Source of the DNA: a virus
Length of the DNA stretch: 64,000 bases
Direction: 5' to 3' (one strand)
Virus record (IMG/VR): IMGVR_UViG_3300027754_000039
Location: 117,589-181,588 of that record
The notes beneath the pieces are model-generated. The model made no database searches. It saw only the letters and a program-made list of their open reading frames with translations, and had not been told where the DNA came from. The position numbers and the translations under genes are program-made. Positions 56,722 to 64,000 of this stretch are shown here, piece by piece (the first letter of the stretch is position 1; each line of letters starts with the position of its first letter).

Positions 56722-59700
56722 TATTTTAATAAAGTAACGTGTCCTATTTTTTCTATTTTTACATTAGCATTGTTTATTGCTATTATTACATATACATACA
56801 CTCCATTTTGACAATATATACCTTTAAATGTTCCATCCCATCCCTTAGTAATATCAGTACTTACAAATATTTGCTCACCCCATCTATCATATATCCACAT
56901 TTTGTATGTTTTAATACCAGATCCTTTTGGTTTAAATACATCATTTTCACTATCACCATTAGGAGTAAAGGCATTTGGGATATATAATAAAAATTCTTCT
57001 TTAATTTCAAGTATTTTAGTTATTGTGTCTTTACATCCAAACTCTGTAGTTACAACCATAGTAATTGGGAATTTATCTTGCACATCATAAATTCTTGTTG
57101 GAGTGAATTCGGTTGGAGTGTCTATATTACTAAATTCCCAATTGTAAGTATAATTTTTATTTAATGGTGAAGGATAAAACGTTACTTTATTTTTAGAAAC
57201 AGTGGTTGGATCTTGCGGATCCCATATAAAATTAGCAATTGGAGTTGGATAAACATTTATAACGTTTGGATATTTGAATATTTCACGGCAGCCATTAGTA
57301 CCAGTTGACACTGTTTCTAAAGTGTAACTTCCTGCAGGTAAACAAATAATAATACTATCACCATAATACACTTTATCCTTATTAAATACGTAATTTACAA
57401 ACCCAGCATCTTTTATTTTTGAATTATATAATGCACAAAATGGTTCACATTTATTAGCATTTACTTGAAAGTTAGGAATAGGAGCACTATTTACATTTAA
57501 TGTAAAGGTATGGTTTAGAGTATATTGAGGGCAAGAAACATCAAACACAGATATATTGTAAATCATTGTTCCAATACTTGTACCAATTTGTATACTTCCG
57601 TTTGCGCTAGATAGTCCTACTTCTGGTATCCAATTGTAAGCATAATTTCCACTTCCATTTCCTGCTTGTGCGGTTATAGTAAAGCTATCTCCTTTACAAA
57701 TTGTTTTATTTGAAGGAGTATTTTGCCAAACAATAGGATTTAATACTTGTAAGTTAGTACTTCCATAAGTTTTACATCCGTTTAAATCAACAGTTAAGTT
57801 ATAAGTTCCTGTGTTTAATAAATTAACATTAGGTATAAATAAATTTTGTGTAATTGAATTATATCCAGGACCTGTCCAAGTATATGAAGAAGCTCCTAAT
57901 GGACCAGTAACATTATAATTACTATTGTAACATAACTGAATGTATGGAGTTAATGTAAAATTAATTTTAGGATTAACTAATAATGTAGTTGTATTTGTGT
58001 TATAACAAGTTATATTTCCATTTGTAAATGCAGCTGTAACTGTATAATTTCCATTCCAACTTGAATTTAGATTTTGGAAATATGTTATTGGTTGGGGTAC
58101 ATTAAAATTATTAGGGCCGGACCAAGTGTATGAAATAGCTCCTTGAGCTGTTGCTGTTAAAGCAGCATTGTTGTTTTCACAAGCAATTATTTGTGGTATA
58201 ACAGTTATTGAGTTAACTAGTACTATAGAAAGATTTGTTGTGTTATAAGTTGTACAAGAAACTGAACCAATACTAAATACTGCTGCTATGCTATAAGTTC
58301 CATTTAAGTTTGGTTGAGCATTAAATGTATATGAAGGTAATGTTCCCGTAAATCCATTTGTGGAAGTCCAAATATAATTAGGATTTCCTGCTGCTGTAGC
58401 TGTTATTGATATGTTTGTGTTTGGGCAAGCATTTTGAAATGGTATAACAGAAATCTGATTCATTGGAACAACAGATACATTTGATACTGCCGTTGAAGAA
58501 CAAACTAAGGTAGTGCTAGGACTTGTAAACGTAGCTGTAACAGAATAGTTGCCTGAGTTAGCAGGTGTTACTGATATTAGGATAGGATTTTGTTGAGTAT
58601 TATTATAATTAGGTCCTGTCCAACTAAATGAATTTGCTCCTAATACACTTGCATTTAAGTTTACATTTGTGCCTTGACATTGAGTGTAGGTAGAAATTAC
58701 AGATACTTGTGCTATAGGTACTATTACTAAATTACTATTTGAAGTTGAACTACAAACACCACCATTTGTAAATGTATTTACTACCGTAACAGAGTATGTT
58801 CCAGTATTATTTGGAATTGAACTTGCAATTAATGGATTTGCAAGATTAGAATTAAATCCATTTGGTCCAAACCAATTGTAACTAGTTGTACCGGCAGCAC
58901 TTGTTGTAACAGATAGTGAAACAGGCGAGCCTTGGCAGACCGGTCCGGTATTTGAAACAGAAGTTATTGTTGGTGTAGGGTTAACAGTTACTAAAGTTGT
59001 TTGAGTTCCAACACAACCAGCTGTATTTGTAAATGAAACTGAATAAATAGTTGATGCAATTGGATTCGCAATAACGTTAGGTCCGCTAATAGTATTTAAG
59101 GTTGCCGGCGGAGCCCAAGTATATGTTGGAGCACCGTTTGCAGTTAAGGCAGATGTATTTCCCGAACAAATTGTACCGCTGGTAATTGTAATAGGATTTA
59201 ATGGAGTTGTAGTAACTGAAACAACAGCTGTTCCTGTTTTACAACCAAGGTTATCAGCAACGTTAACAGTATATGTACCAGATGTTAATCCGGTTGCAAC
59301 TTGCGTATTTTGATTCGTAGGAGTCCAAGTATAAGTATATGCTGGATTACCTCCTAAAACAGTAACAGTAGCATTTGATGTAGGACAAGATGGTGTACTT
59401 AAAGCAGTAACAGTTAAACAAGGACCAGTTTGCCAAAACATACCCGCCATATTTAATGAATAACAGTCGCCGGTACTTGTAATACCATAGTTTGCGGTTG
59501 TTTGTCCGTTTACTGCTGGAGCACCAGGTGCAGGAATGTAATCCCATATTTGCTGGCTTGCAATAGGAAACCCTGCATTATTTACAAGGCTATTCATACG
59601 TAAGTTAGGAGAAGAAATCCTTTGTAAATCTCCTACCAACATAAAATTTTGAGTTGTTGTAGGATTACCACAAACATTAAAACCAGTAATTAAACTGTTA

Positions 59701-60398
59701 ACTGAACCTCCAACACCTACCTGACAGCCATCGGCAATAACAATACTACCAGTAATGTTTAAAGCAGGGTCAACATATACTATAAATAAAGTCGCACCAT
59801 CAGTATCCTTTGAAGGAGCTTGAGGCATAACCGGACAACCAGAAAGTGTATAAGTACCATTACCAGTAATAACTGCAGTTACATTAGCACGAGAAGTCCA
59901 AGAGCCATTATAACCCCAGCATTTATCAGTATGAAAACCAATTTGTGTCATTGCAAAAACCTGATTAACAGCAGAAGGATTTACTAAAGTAGCATTAAAA
60001 TTACCTGAACCTGTTGGGCCAGAACCACCGGCATACAAAAAAGCTGCTTGAATAATAGCTCCTACAGGTATTCCGGAAACAATAATAGGACAAGGTTGAG
60101 TTGTACCGGTTCCTGGAGGAACTCCGCTAAAAACTCTTTTATGTAAACGGGCCGAAACCTGTGTATAACCCAATCCACAAGCTGTTTGAGTATAGCTGGT
60201 TGCGATAACACCATTACCATTCATTACATTATTTGTTGAGTTCCCTATCGGTCTCAAATTTGAAATAGATGTAGTGTCTGCCCTAGGACAGTTATGACAA
60301 GGGGTACCAGGTAAATGAGCTGGATTTGTTTGAGCTGAGGCTGTAAGGCTTATTATAGCCATACTTGTAATAATAAGCCATTTTAATTTTGTTTTCAT
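56721..60398 (-). CDS. Giant T9SS type-B secreted adhesin-like protein, 1225 aa
   Basis: Signal peptide at 1-22 (MKTKLKWLIITSMAIISLTA). Then a DUF3344-like domain (~45-325), one SprB-like repeat (~330-395, GGNPAYTYTWTP and GTYTVNVADNLGC), six or more Ig-like repeats (~400-890), a PKD-like domain (~1035-1120), and the gliding-motility C-terminal/type-B sorting domain (~1135-1225: IPNAFTPNGDSENDVF, WIYDRWGEQIF, GWDGTFKG, GVYVYVI). The whole layout is that of host surface adhesins, not of phage virion proteins. In the cell it would be exported by the host T9SS. Confidence 0.88.
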   Translation of the reverse strand: MKTKLKWLIITSMAIISLTASAQTNPAHLPGTPCHNCPRADTTSISNLRPIGNSTNNVMNGNGVIATSYTQTACGLGYTQVSARLHKRVFSGVPPGTGTTQPCPIIVSGIPVGAIIQAAFLYAGGSGPTGSGNFNATLVNPSAVNQVFAMTQIGFHTDKCWGYNGSWTSRANVTAVITGNGTYTLSGCPVMPQAPSKDTDGATLFIVYVDPALNITGSIVIADGCQVGVGGSVNSLITGFNVCGNPTTTQNFMLVGDLQRISSPNLRMNSLVNNAGFPIASQQIWDYIPAPGAPAVNGQTTANYGITSTGDCYSLNMAGMFWQTGPCLTVTALSTPSCPTSNATVTVLGGNPAYTYTWTPTNQNTQVATGLTSGTYTVNVADNLGCKTGTAVVSVTTTPLNPITITSGTICSGNTSALTANGAPTYTWAPPATLNTISGPNVIANPIASTIYSVSFTNTAGCVGTQTTLVTVNPTPTITSVSNTGPVCQGSPVSLSVTTSAAGTTSYNWFGPNGFNSNLANPLIASSIPNNTGTYSVTVVNTFTNGGVCSSTSNSNLVIVPIAQVSVISTYTQCQGTNVNLNASVLGANSFSWTGPNYNNTQQNPILISVTPANSGNYSVTATFTSPSTTLVCSSTAVSNVSVVPMNQISVIPFQNACPNTNISITATAAGNPNYIWTSTNGFTGTLPSYTFNAQPNLNGTYSIAAVFSIGSVSCTTYNTTNLSIVLVNSITVIPQIIACENNNAALTATAQGAISYTWSGPNNFNVPQPITYFQNLNSSWNGNYTVTAAFTNGNITCYNTNTTTLLVNPKINFTLTPYIQLCYNSNYNVTGPLGASSYTWTGPGYNSITQNLFIPNVNLLNTGTYNLTVDLNGCKTYGSTNLQVLNPIVWQNTPSNKTICKGDSFTITAQAGNGSGNYAYNWIPEVGLSSANGSIQIGTSIGTMIYNISVFDVSCPQYTLNHTFTLNVNSAPIPNFQVNANKCEPFCALYNSKIKDAGFVNYVFNKDKVYYGDSIIICLPAGSYTLETVSTGTNGCREIFKYPNVINVYPTPIANFIWDPQDPTTVSKNKVTFYPSPLNKNYTYNWEFSNIDTPTEFTPTRIYDVQDKFPITMVVTTEFGCKDTITKILEIKEEFLLYIPNAFTPNGDSENDVFKPKGSGIKTYKMWIYDRWGEQIFVSTDITKGWDGTFKGIYCQNGVYVYVIIAINNANVKIEKIGHVTLLK

Positions 60399-60520
60399 AT
60401 ATAAGTTGATTTATTAATAAATATAATCTAATCAATTGAAACGACCGGTCTTTCCATAGACGGTAAGGCCGATTAACTAAGTAATTGTATTAAAGTAATT
60501 CTCATATTATCCTTATTTCT
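60399..60520 (-). other. Leader of the T9SS gene with mini-ORF and hairpin
   Basis: Transcripts from the promoter at 60521 would carry an 11-codon frame (60505-60473, MRITLIQLLS, stop) followed by a bulged hairpin CCGTCT-N6-AGACCGG at ~60440-60465 before the main start. An attenuator-like arrangement is possible; no known riboswitch is recognised. Confidence 0.35.
60417..60424 (-). promoter_or_regulatory. Candidate late promoter core (ATATTTAT)
   Basis: TTATATTTATTAATAAATC 18 nt upstream of the ATG at 60398. Confidence 0.35.
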
Positions 60521-60552
60521 TAAATATAAGATAAATATTTAACAATAACAAA
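60521..60552 (-). promoter_or_regulatory. Bacteroidetes-type promoter for the T9SS genes
   Basis: TTTG at 60549-60552, 20-bp spacer, TATATTTA at 60521-60528. It starts just after the terminator at 60562. Confidence 0.65.
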
Positions 60553-60561
60553 TAAATCATG

Positions 60562-60600
60562 AAAAAATCACTCCTCGGTAGCGACACTTTGGAGTGATTT
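60562..60600 (-). terminator. Rho-independent terminator
   Basis: AAATCACTCC-N19-GGAGTGATTTTTTC on the minus strand; strong 10-bp stem with U tract. Ends the 60.6-64 kb transcript. Confidence 0.85.
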
Positions 60601-60625
60601 AAATTAGCCGTAGCTAATAACGGTC

Positions 60626-60742
60626 CTAATCCGTTATATCTTTTGGATTATTCCATTTTATTTTTTTGTTATCAAAATATTTGAATATTAATATAAGACT
60701 TATAATAGTGCCTATAGTAAATATTGAAATTTCTAATAGCAA
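60626..60742 (-). CDS. Possible small membrane peptide, 38 aa (TTG start)
   Basis: With a TTG start 8 nt after the upstream stop, the frame reads LLEISIFTIGTIISLILIFK then YFDNKKIKWNNPKDITD: one transmembrane helix and a charged tail. It is the last frame before the terminator. No ATG is available, so the call is tentative. Confidence 0.4.
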   Translation of the reverse strand: MLLEISIFTIGTIISLILIFKYFDNKKIKWNNPKDITD

Positions 60743-60750
60743 TTTAGATA

Positions 60751-60978
60751 TTATTCAGCTTTTTTACTGCCAGTAAATTTTTCAACTACATTACCGCCAA
60801 TACAAACCAATACAATTATTTTAACGGCATCAACTAATTCAGCTGATGGTTCAATATCTTTGTGTTGATATGAATTAAGTAACATTGTTATTGCAATAAA
60901 TAAAAAGCCTAAAAAAGCTATTACTCGTTTAATAGAAGTATCACCTCCAGTAAACATATCTTTAATAAATTTAATCAT
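60751..60978 (-). CDS. Small two-helix membrane protein, holin-like, 75 aa
   Basis: Hydrophobic helices at ~17-38 (RVIAFLGFLFIAITMLLNSY) and ~48-66 (VDAVKIIVLVCIGGNVVEKF) with a charged tail (TGSKKAE). Holin-like by size and topology; the holin-4-family protein at 26853 is the stronger candidate, so this may be an antiholin or a different small membrane protein. Confidence 0.6.
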   Translation of the reverse strand: MIKFIKDMFTGGDTSIKRVIAFLGFLFIAITMLLNSYQHKDIEPSAELVDAVKIIVLVCIGGNVVEKFTGSKKAE

Positions 60979-61006
60979 GTTGTGTTTTTTTTTGTTTTAG
61001 TTATAA

Positions 61007-62032
61007 TTATTCTTTGTTTCCTTCCGAAGCGTACTTTACGCCCATTAACGTTCCTACAATGCTAAATGCATTTGTAAGTAATATGCCGAACATGTTTGAC
61101 CATGTTGATCCAATTATTTGAGTATCTTTATTTATTAGCAAGGCAAGCATATACATTAAACTTGTAATCACACCTACTCCCATTATAACATATAAAGCTA
61201 CTTTGACAATAGTACTTATCAATGCCGTTTGTGATTTCTTTTGAAGAACATCTAGATCATTTAGTGCCAATGCTTTTGCTTCTTCAGCTTGTTTATAAGC
61301 TTCTTCAGCAGATGCTTTTGCTATTAAAGCTTCTTCAGCTAAGCGCTCTGACTTTACACTTTCAGCCACGGCTTCGTCTTTTGCTTTGATTGCTGCTTGC
61401 TTTGCAACTTCAGTTTCTGTTAATGCCTTTTCTACTTGTCTGTTAATACGTGCATTTTCTTTTTCGGATCTTTGTAGCTCTATATTCTTTTCATCTGCTT
61501 TTTTAGTTATGCAGTTTATTATCTTAACAGAGTATGCAAATGAATAAAGTGCTGCTAACATTTGTACAAAATCAATTTCAGGTTTAAGCCAATATCTAGA
61601 AGTAAGATTTTCAAGACAAATAACTCCTATTATTTTACCTCTATAAATTATAGGAACATCAAGCATTGATTTGATGCCTAAAGGAATTAAATAAGAATCA
61701 GTAAAGCATGATGTTGCGTGGTGTGTGAGAGCATCTTCAGCTACAATGATTGGATCTGTAAGAAGTGCTTTAAAATATAATTCGTAATTTTTTTTATGTA
61801 ATTCTATGTCTTGATGCCATGCATCTTCAGACTTAACGTAAAGTTGTTGGCATATAATTGACGTTTTATTATCATTGTATAACCAAACAGAGCATCTATC
61901 TACATCTAACGATATAGTTACTTGTTTAGTTAAAGACTTAGCTCCTTCAACAATATTACCTTCATAAAATAAAGGATTACCAGACTCTGTTACAAGTATT
62001 GTCGTAAGTTTTTCAACGTATTTAATAGCCAT
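61007..62032 (-). CDS. GAF-domain membrane protein, 341 aa
   Basis: GAF domain at ~25-170 (LDVDRCSVWLYNDNKTSI, KSMLDVPIIYRGKIIGVICL, LKPEIDFVQMLAALYSFA), a coiled coil ~175-265 with Ala/Glu/Lys repeats, then two transmembrane helices (~270-295 and ~310-335, SMFGILLTNAFSIVGTLMG-type). GAF domains bind small ligands such as cyclic nucleotides; coupling to a C-terminal membrane module resembles effector designs in bacterial defence. In a phage it may sense a host signal. Motif at 62100 with a long leader. Confidence 0.72.
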   Translation of the reverse strand: MAIKYVEKLTTILVTESGNPLFYEGNIVEGAKSLTKQVTISLDVDRCSVWLYNDNKTSIICQQLYVKSEDAWHQDIELHKKNYELYFKALLTDPIIVAEDALTHHATSCFTDSYLIPLGIKSMLDVPIIYRGKIIGVICLENLTSRYWLKPEIDFVQMLAALYSFAYSVKIINCITKKADEKNIELQRSEKENARINRQVEKALTETEVAKQAAIKAKDEAVAESVKSERLAEEALIAKASAEEAYKQAEEAKALALNDLDVLQKKSQTALISTIVKVALYVIMGVGVITSLMYMLALLINKDTQIIGSTWSNMFGILLTNAFSIVGTLMGVKYASEGNKE

Positions 62033-62099
62033 AGTACAGTAATAAATTTCAAACTGCGAAACTTATAAAACAATACTAATACTATTTTATATTATATTA

Positions 62100-62107
62100 A
62101 TAAATAT
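62100..62107 (-). promoter_or_regulatory. Candidate late promoter core (ATATTTAT)
   Basis: GATATTTATTAATATAAT, ~67 nt before the ATG at 62032, after the terminator at 62141. Confidence 0.38.
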
Positions 62108-62140
62108 CAATTACTAACAAAAGAAAACTCAAACGGTCAT

Positions 62141-62162
62141 AAAAAAACCCCAATGAAGGGGC
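62141..62162 (-). terminator. Rho-independent terminator
   Basis: GCCCCTTCATTGGGGTTTTTTT on the minus strand, 6 nt after the stop at 62168. Confidence 0.9.
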
Positions 62163-62167
62163 TTAAT

Positions 62168-62479
62168 TTATTTAATTATATTATTTGGCGTAATGTAAAT
62201 AAACGGTACTGAATCTCCAACATGATATTCTTTAATAGATATATATTTTATCGTGTCATCGATAGTAAGTCTATATCTTTCAAAAGGCGGAGTAGTCGAT
62301 AACATATTTATAATTTCGACATTGGTAATTCGATGCCACACTACATCCTTTTTATATCCGTCAGGTATGCCACATGAAGCTAACCCTATTACTATTAAAG
62401 AAATTAGTAATGCCCATGCTATAATTATTATTACTCGTAAATGTTTTTTTATGTAATTACGAAAGTTCTTCTTCTTCAT
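62168..62479 (-). CDS. Membrane-anchored or lipoprotein-like protein, 103 aa
   Basis: Basic N-terminus (MKKKNFRNYIKKHLRVIIII) then a hydrophobic helix ending IGLASCGIPDG, a possible lipobox (LASC) at ~33-36. Mature part beta-rich. Could be a lipoprotein or a type II membrane protein. Confidence 0.6.
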   Translation of the reverse strand: MKKKNFRNYIKKHLRVIIIIAWALLISLIVIGLASCGIPDGYKKDVVWHRITNVEIINMLSTTPPFERYRLTIDDTIKYISIKEYHVGDSVPFIYITPNNIIK

Positions 62480-62494
62480 ATTTTATTATTTTTA

Positions 62495-62776
62495 TTATTT
62501 AATCCATTCAAAATATCCCATTGTTATTGCTTCGGTAATTGTGAGATTTGAATTTTCTTTCATATACTTTAAAGCCCAAGTCATAACTTCTACCTGCAAA
62601 CCATACTCTTTAGCGTGATCTAATACCTCAGCTACGTTTTTCATATCTTCTATAATGTACTCTGATTCACTGAATAACTGCTCAGTCTCAGTCTCTACTA
62701 ATTTTTTTCTTCCGTTAGTAAAAAACCATCCAAATTTGGTATTAAACCAGTTATTAAATTTTTTTATATCTTTCAT
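62495..62776 (-). CDS. Unknown helical protein, 93 aa
   Basis: MKDIKKFNNWFNTKFGWFFT start; helical, acidic C-terminal half (LGLQVEVMTWALKYMKENSN-type helix near the end). No family. Confidence 0.55.
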   Translation of the reverse strand: MKDIKKFNNWFNTKFGWFFTNGRKKLVETETEQLFSESEYIIEDMKNVAEVLDHAKEYGLQVEVMTWALKYMKENSNLTITEAITMGYFEWIK

Positions 62777-62818
62777 TTTACAAATAATTGTATTAATAAT
62801 TCCTTCATAATTTTTTAT

Positions 62819-63067
62819 TTAATCTTCTAAGTTAAGTCCATATTCTTCTATAATTTCTCTAATTATTTCTCTATATTTTTCTGCAATATCCTGTTCAAAT
62901 TCAGGTGCTTCTGATTCAGTATGAATTACACTAATTGCATGTTTGGTTGTTTGTCTTAGTTTTTGATCTAAGTCCCATATAACTGATTTCCATCTATGTC
63001 CATCTAATGCTGTTCTTGCATCATTTGATTCTTCTTGAGAGTCGAACTCTAGTATTATCTTTCCCAT
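62819..63067 (-). CDS. Conserved small phage protein, 82 aa
   Basis: MGKIILEFDSQEESNDARTA start with ALDGHRWKSVIWDLDQKLRQ, a pattern I recognise from hypothetical proteins of many phages; helical acidic C-terminus. Function unknown. One-base overlap with the upstream gene. Confidence 0.62.
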   Translation of the reverse strand: MGKIILEFDSQEESNDARTALDGHRWKSVIWDLDQKLRQTTKHAISVIHTESEAPEFEQDIAEKYREIIREIIEEYGLNLED

Positions 63068-63378
63068 TATATAAAGTATTTTTCTTTAACTAGAAATGCA
63101 TATAAACCTTTTACATCTTTACATATTTCTTTACCATCTTTATCATTTGCAGTTAAGTCTTTTTTTGGTTTACCTGAGATTCCATCTTTATCATAAAGAT
63201 ACCAGTTTAACCATTCGTTACCATCTTCAGTTAATAATTCCTCCCAAAGTACTTCAACAGCTCTTTGTATGTCATTCATGACGTCTAATAGATCAATTTT
63301 ACATTTGTAAACTTCATCCATTTTATTATTGTGACCTATCTGATAGTCAATAATCATTTTAAATTTTTCGTATTTCAT
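63067..63378 (-). CDS. Unknown protein, 103 aa
   Basis: MKYEKFKMIIDYQIGHNNKM start; acidic, with a Trp-rich segment (VLWEELLTEDGNEWLNWYLY). Overlaps its neighbour by 4 nt (ATGA). Confidence 0.55.
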   Translation of the reverse strand: MKYEKFKMIIDYQIGHNNKMDEVYKCKIDLLDVMNDIQRAVEVLWEELLTEDGNEWLNWYLYDKDGISGKPKKDLTANDKDGKEICKDVKGLYAFLVKEKYFI

Positions 63379-63584
63379 AACTTTTCTATTTCTTGTTTTA
63401 CTTCATTCCAATAATCAAATCTATTAGTTTCCCATTGAACATTATCACTTCCATTCCAATTATAACATTCCTTGATAATTTCATCAACCGCTATTAAGGC
63501 CGCAACCTTACCTCCATCTGTTGTCAATAGACATTTATTTGAAAACTTATCAACTAACTCAGATGCTTTTTCTCTTGGTGTCAT
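63375..63584 (-). CDS. Unknown helical protein, 69 aa
   Basis: MTPREKASELVDKFSNKCLL start; shares TPREKA with the middle of the 63598-63960 protein. Helical, one Trp-Asn-rich segment. Function unknown. Confidence 0.55.
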   Translation of the reverse strand: MTPREKASELVDKFSNKCLLTTDGGKVAALIAVDEIIKECYNWNGSDNVQWETNRFDYWNEVKQEIEKL

Positions 63585-63597
63585 AACTTTCTATTTT

Positions 63598-63960
63598 TTA
63601 AATAATTTTTATAATCTTGTTTAATCGTCTAATCTCAGCGATTACGTCATCACCTAATTCAATTTTAGACATTGTTGTTAAGTCCATTATTTGACAAAAT
63701 AATAGATTAATTAATTCACTTTTTGCTTTCTCTCTTGGTGTTGTATCCTCTGGCCAATCCTCAGTGTGTTCATATGCTCCATCTGGACCAATTTGAAAGT
63801 CATCTGAAACGTATGGTTCATTTTCTAAACCATCATTTAACGTTACATCCCAATCTTTTAATTCAGCTTCTTTAGACATATCTTTTTGGCATTGGGTGTA
63901 GCCTTTTTTATAAGCAACTGTGTATGTATTTATTGCTATTTTTAATTCTTTTTTCTTCAT
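63598..63960 (-). CDS. Unknown protein, 120 aa, paralogue of 29457-29606
   Basis: N-terminal helix (MKKKELKIAINTYTVAYKKG), acidic middle, then TPREKAKSELINLLFCQIMD and TMSKIELGDDVIAEIRRLNK, nearly identical to the 49-residue gene at 29457. Suggests duplication of this C-terminal helical module. Confidence 0.58.
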   Translation of the reverse strand: MKKKELKIAINTYTVAYKKGYTQCQKDMSKEAELKDWDVTLNDGLENEPYVSDDFQIGPDGAYEHTEDWPEDTTPREKAKSELINLLFCQIMDLTTMSKIELGDDVIAEIRRLNKIIKII

Positions 63961-64000
63961 ATTAGTCTTATTTGTTTAGTGTTTTCATATTTCAAATTGA
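63957..64000 (-). CDS. Possible 3' end of an upstream gene
   Basis: Fourteen codons open to the right edge, ending in TGA that overlaps the ATG at 63960 (ATGA), a junction type common in this genome. Too short to judge. Confidence 0.3.
   Translation of the reverse strand, partial: NLKYENTKQIRLI

Noticed and set aside
1-64000. CRISPR arrays, insertion sequences, integrase or attachment sites
   Set aside because: No regularly spaced direct repeats of CRISPR size, no transposase or integrase motifs, and no terminal inverted repeats were seen. The short repeats found are operator-like or tandem duplications.

Overview
The window is about 64 kb of a large, AT-rich, T4-like tailed-phage (myovirus) genome whose host is most likely a member of the Bacteroidetes. 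The phage assignment rests on a contiguous baseplate/tail block (gp25-like and gp6-like wedge proteins, a gp5/VgrG-like spike, a lectin-bearing and other fibre-like proteins), a gp55-like late sigma factor, phage-type DNA ligase, thymidylate synthase, holin and lytic transglycosylase, and near-continuous one-strand coding. The host assignment rests on promoters of the Bacteroidetes form TTTG-N20-TAnnTTTA in front of many genes, and on two large proteins ending in type IX secretion (T9SS) sorting domains, a system confined to Bacteroidetes.

Layout (almost everything is on the minus strand, so transcription runs from high to low coordinates). 1-13.7 kb: virion baseplate/tail genes. 13.7-19.1 kb: late sigma, HD hydrolase, ClpP, a multi-pass membrane protein, UV-damage endonuclease. 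19.1-29.6 kb: small accessory genes, a methyltransferase, lipoproteins, tRNA-Glu plus tRNA-like elements, lytic transglycosylase, DNA ligase, holin-like protein, thymidylate synthase. 29.6-37.4 kb: a lipoprotein, a phage tmRNA with a 24-residue tag, then many short modular genes, each following its own TTTGGTA promoter or packed in small operons. 37.4-38.2 kb: a repeat-rich, structured non-coding region. 38.2-46.5 kb: a MoxR/CobS-like AAA+ ATPase with a VWA (CobT-like) partner and a metallopeptidase, plus unknown genes and a cluster of tRNA-like elements; this block is organised by seven promoters that share two upstream TTGAnnnTCAA boxes at fixed geometry. 46.6-47.6 kb: one plus-strand gene, a small helix-turn-helix protein flanked by palindromes. 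47.6-55.4 kb: about a dozen genes whose proteins begin with the same short amphipathic leader (MIKLKDILxE or a related LRxxIxEEI form), including ADP-ribosyltransferase-like proteins, interrupted by ClpS and HNH genes. 55.4-60.4 kb: two T9SS cargo proteins. 60.4-64 kb: small membrane proteins, a GAF-domain membrane protein and short unknown genes.

Three themes tie the genes together. First, the repeated N-terminal leaders ending in xE look like capsid-targeting sequences, as on T4 internal head proteins, so the 47-55 kb block may be a set of proteins packaged in the head and injected with the DNA. Second, the phage carries its own tmRNA, ClpP and ClpS, a kit for ribosome rescue and for redirecting host proteolysis. 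Third, gene control appears layered: host-type promoters, a sub-class with tandem operator boxes, and a simple ATATTTAT motif in front of virion, leader-bearing and GAF genes that could be read by the late sigma. All functional calls are from reading translations and motifs by eye; no database search was run.
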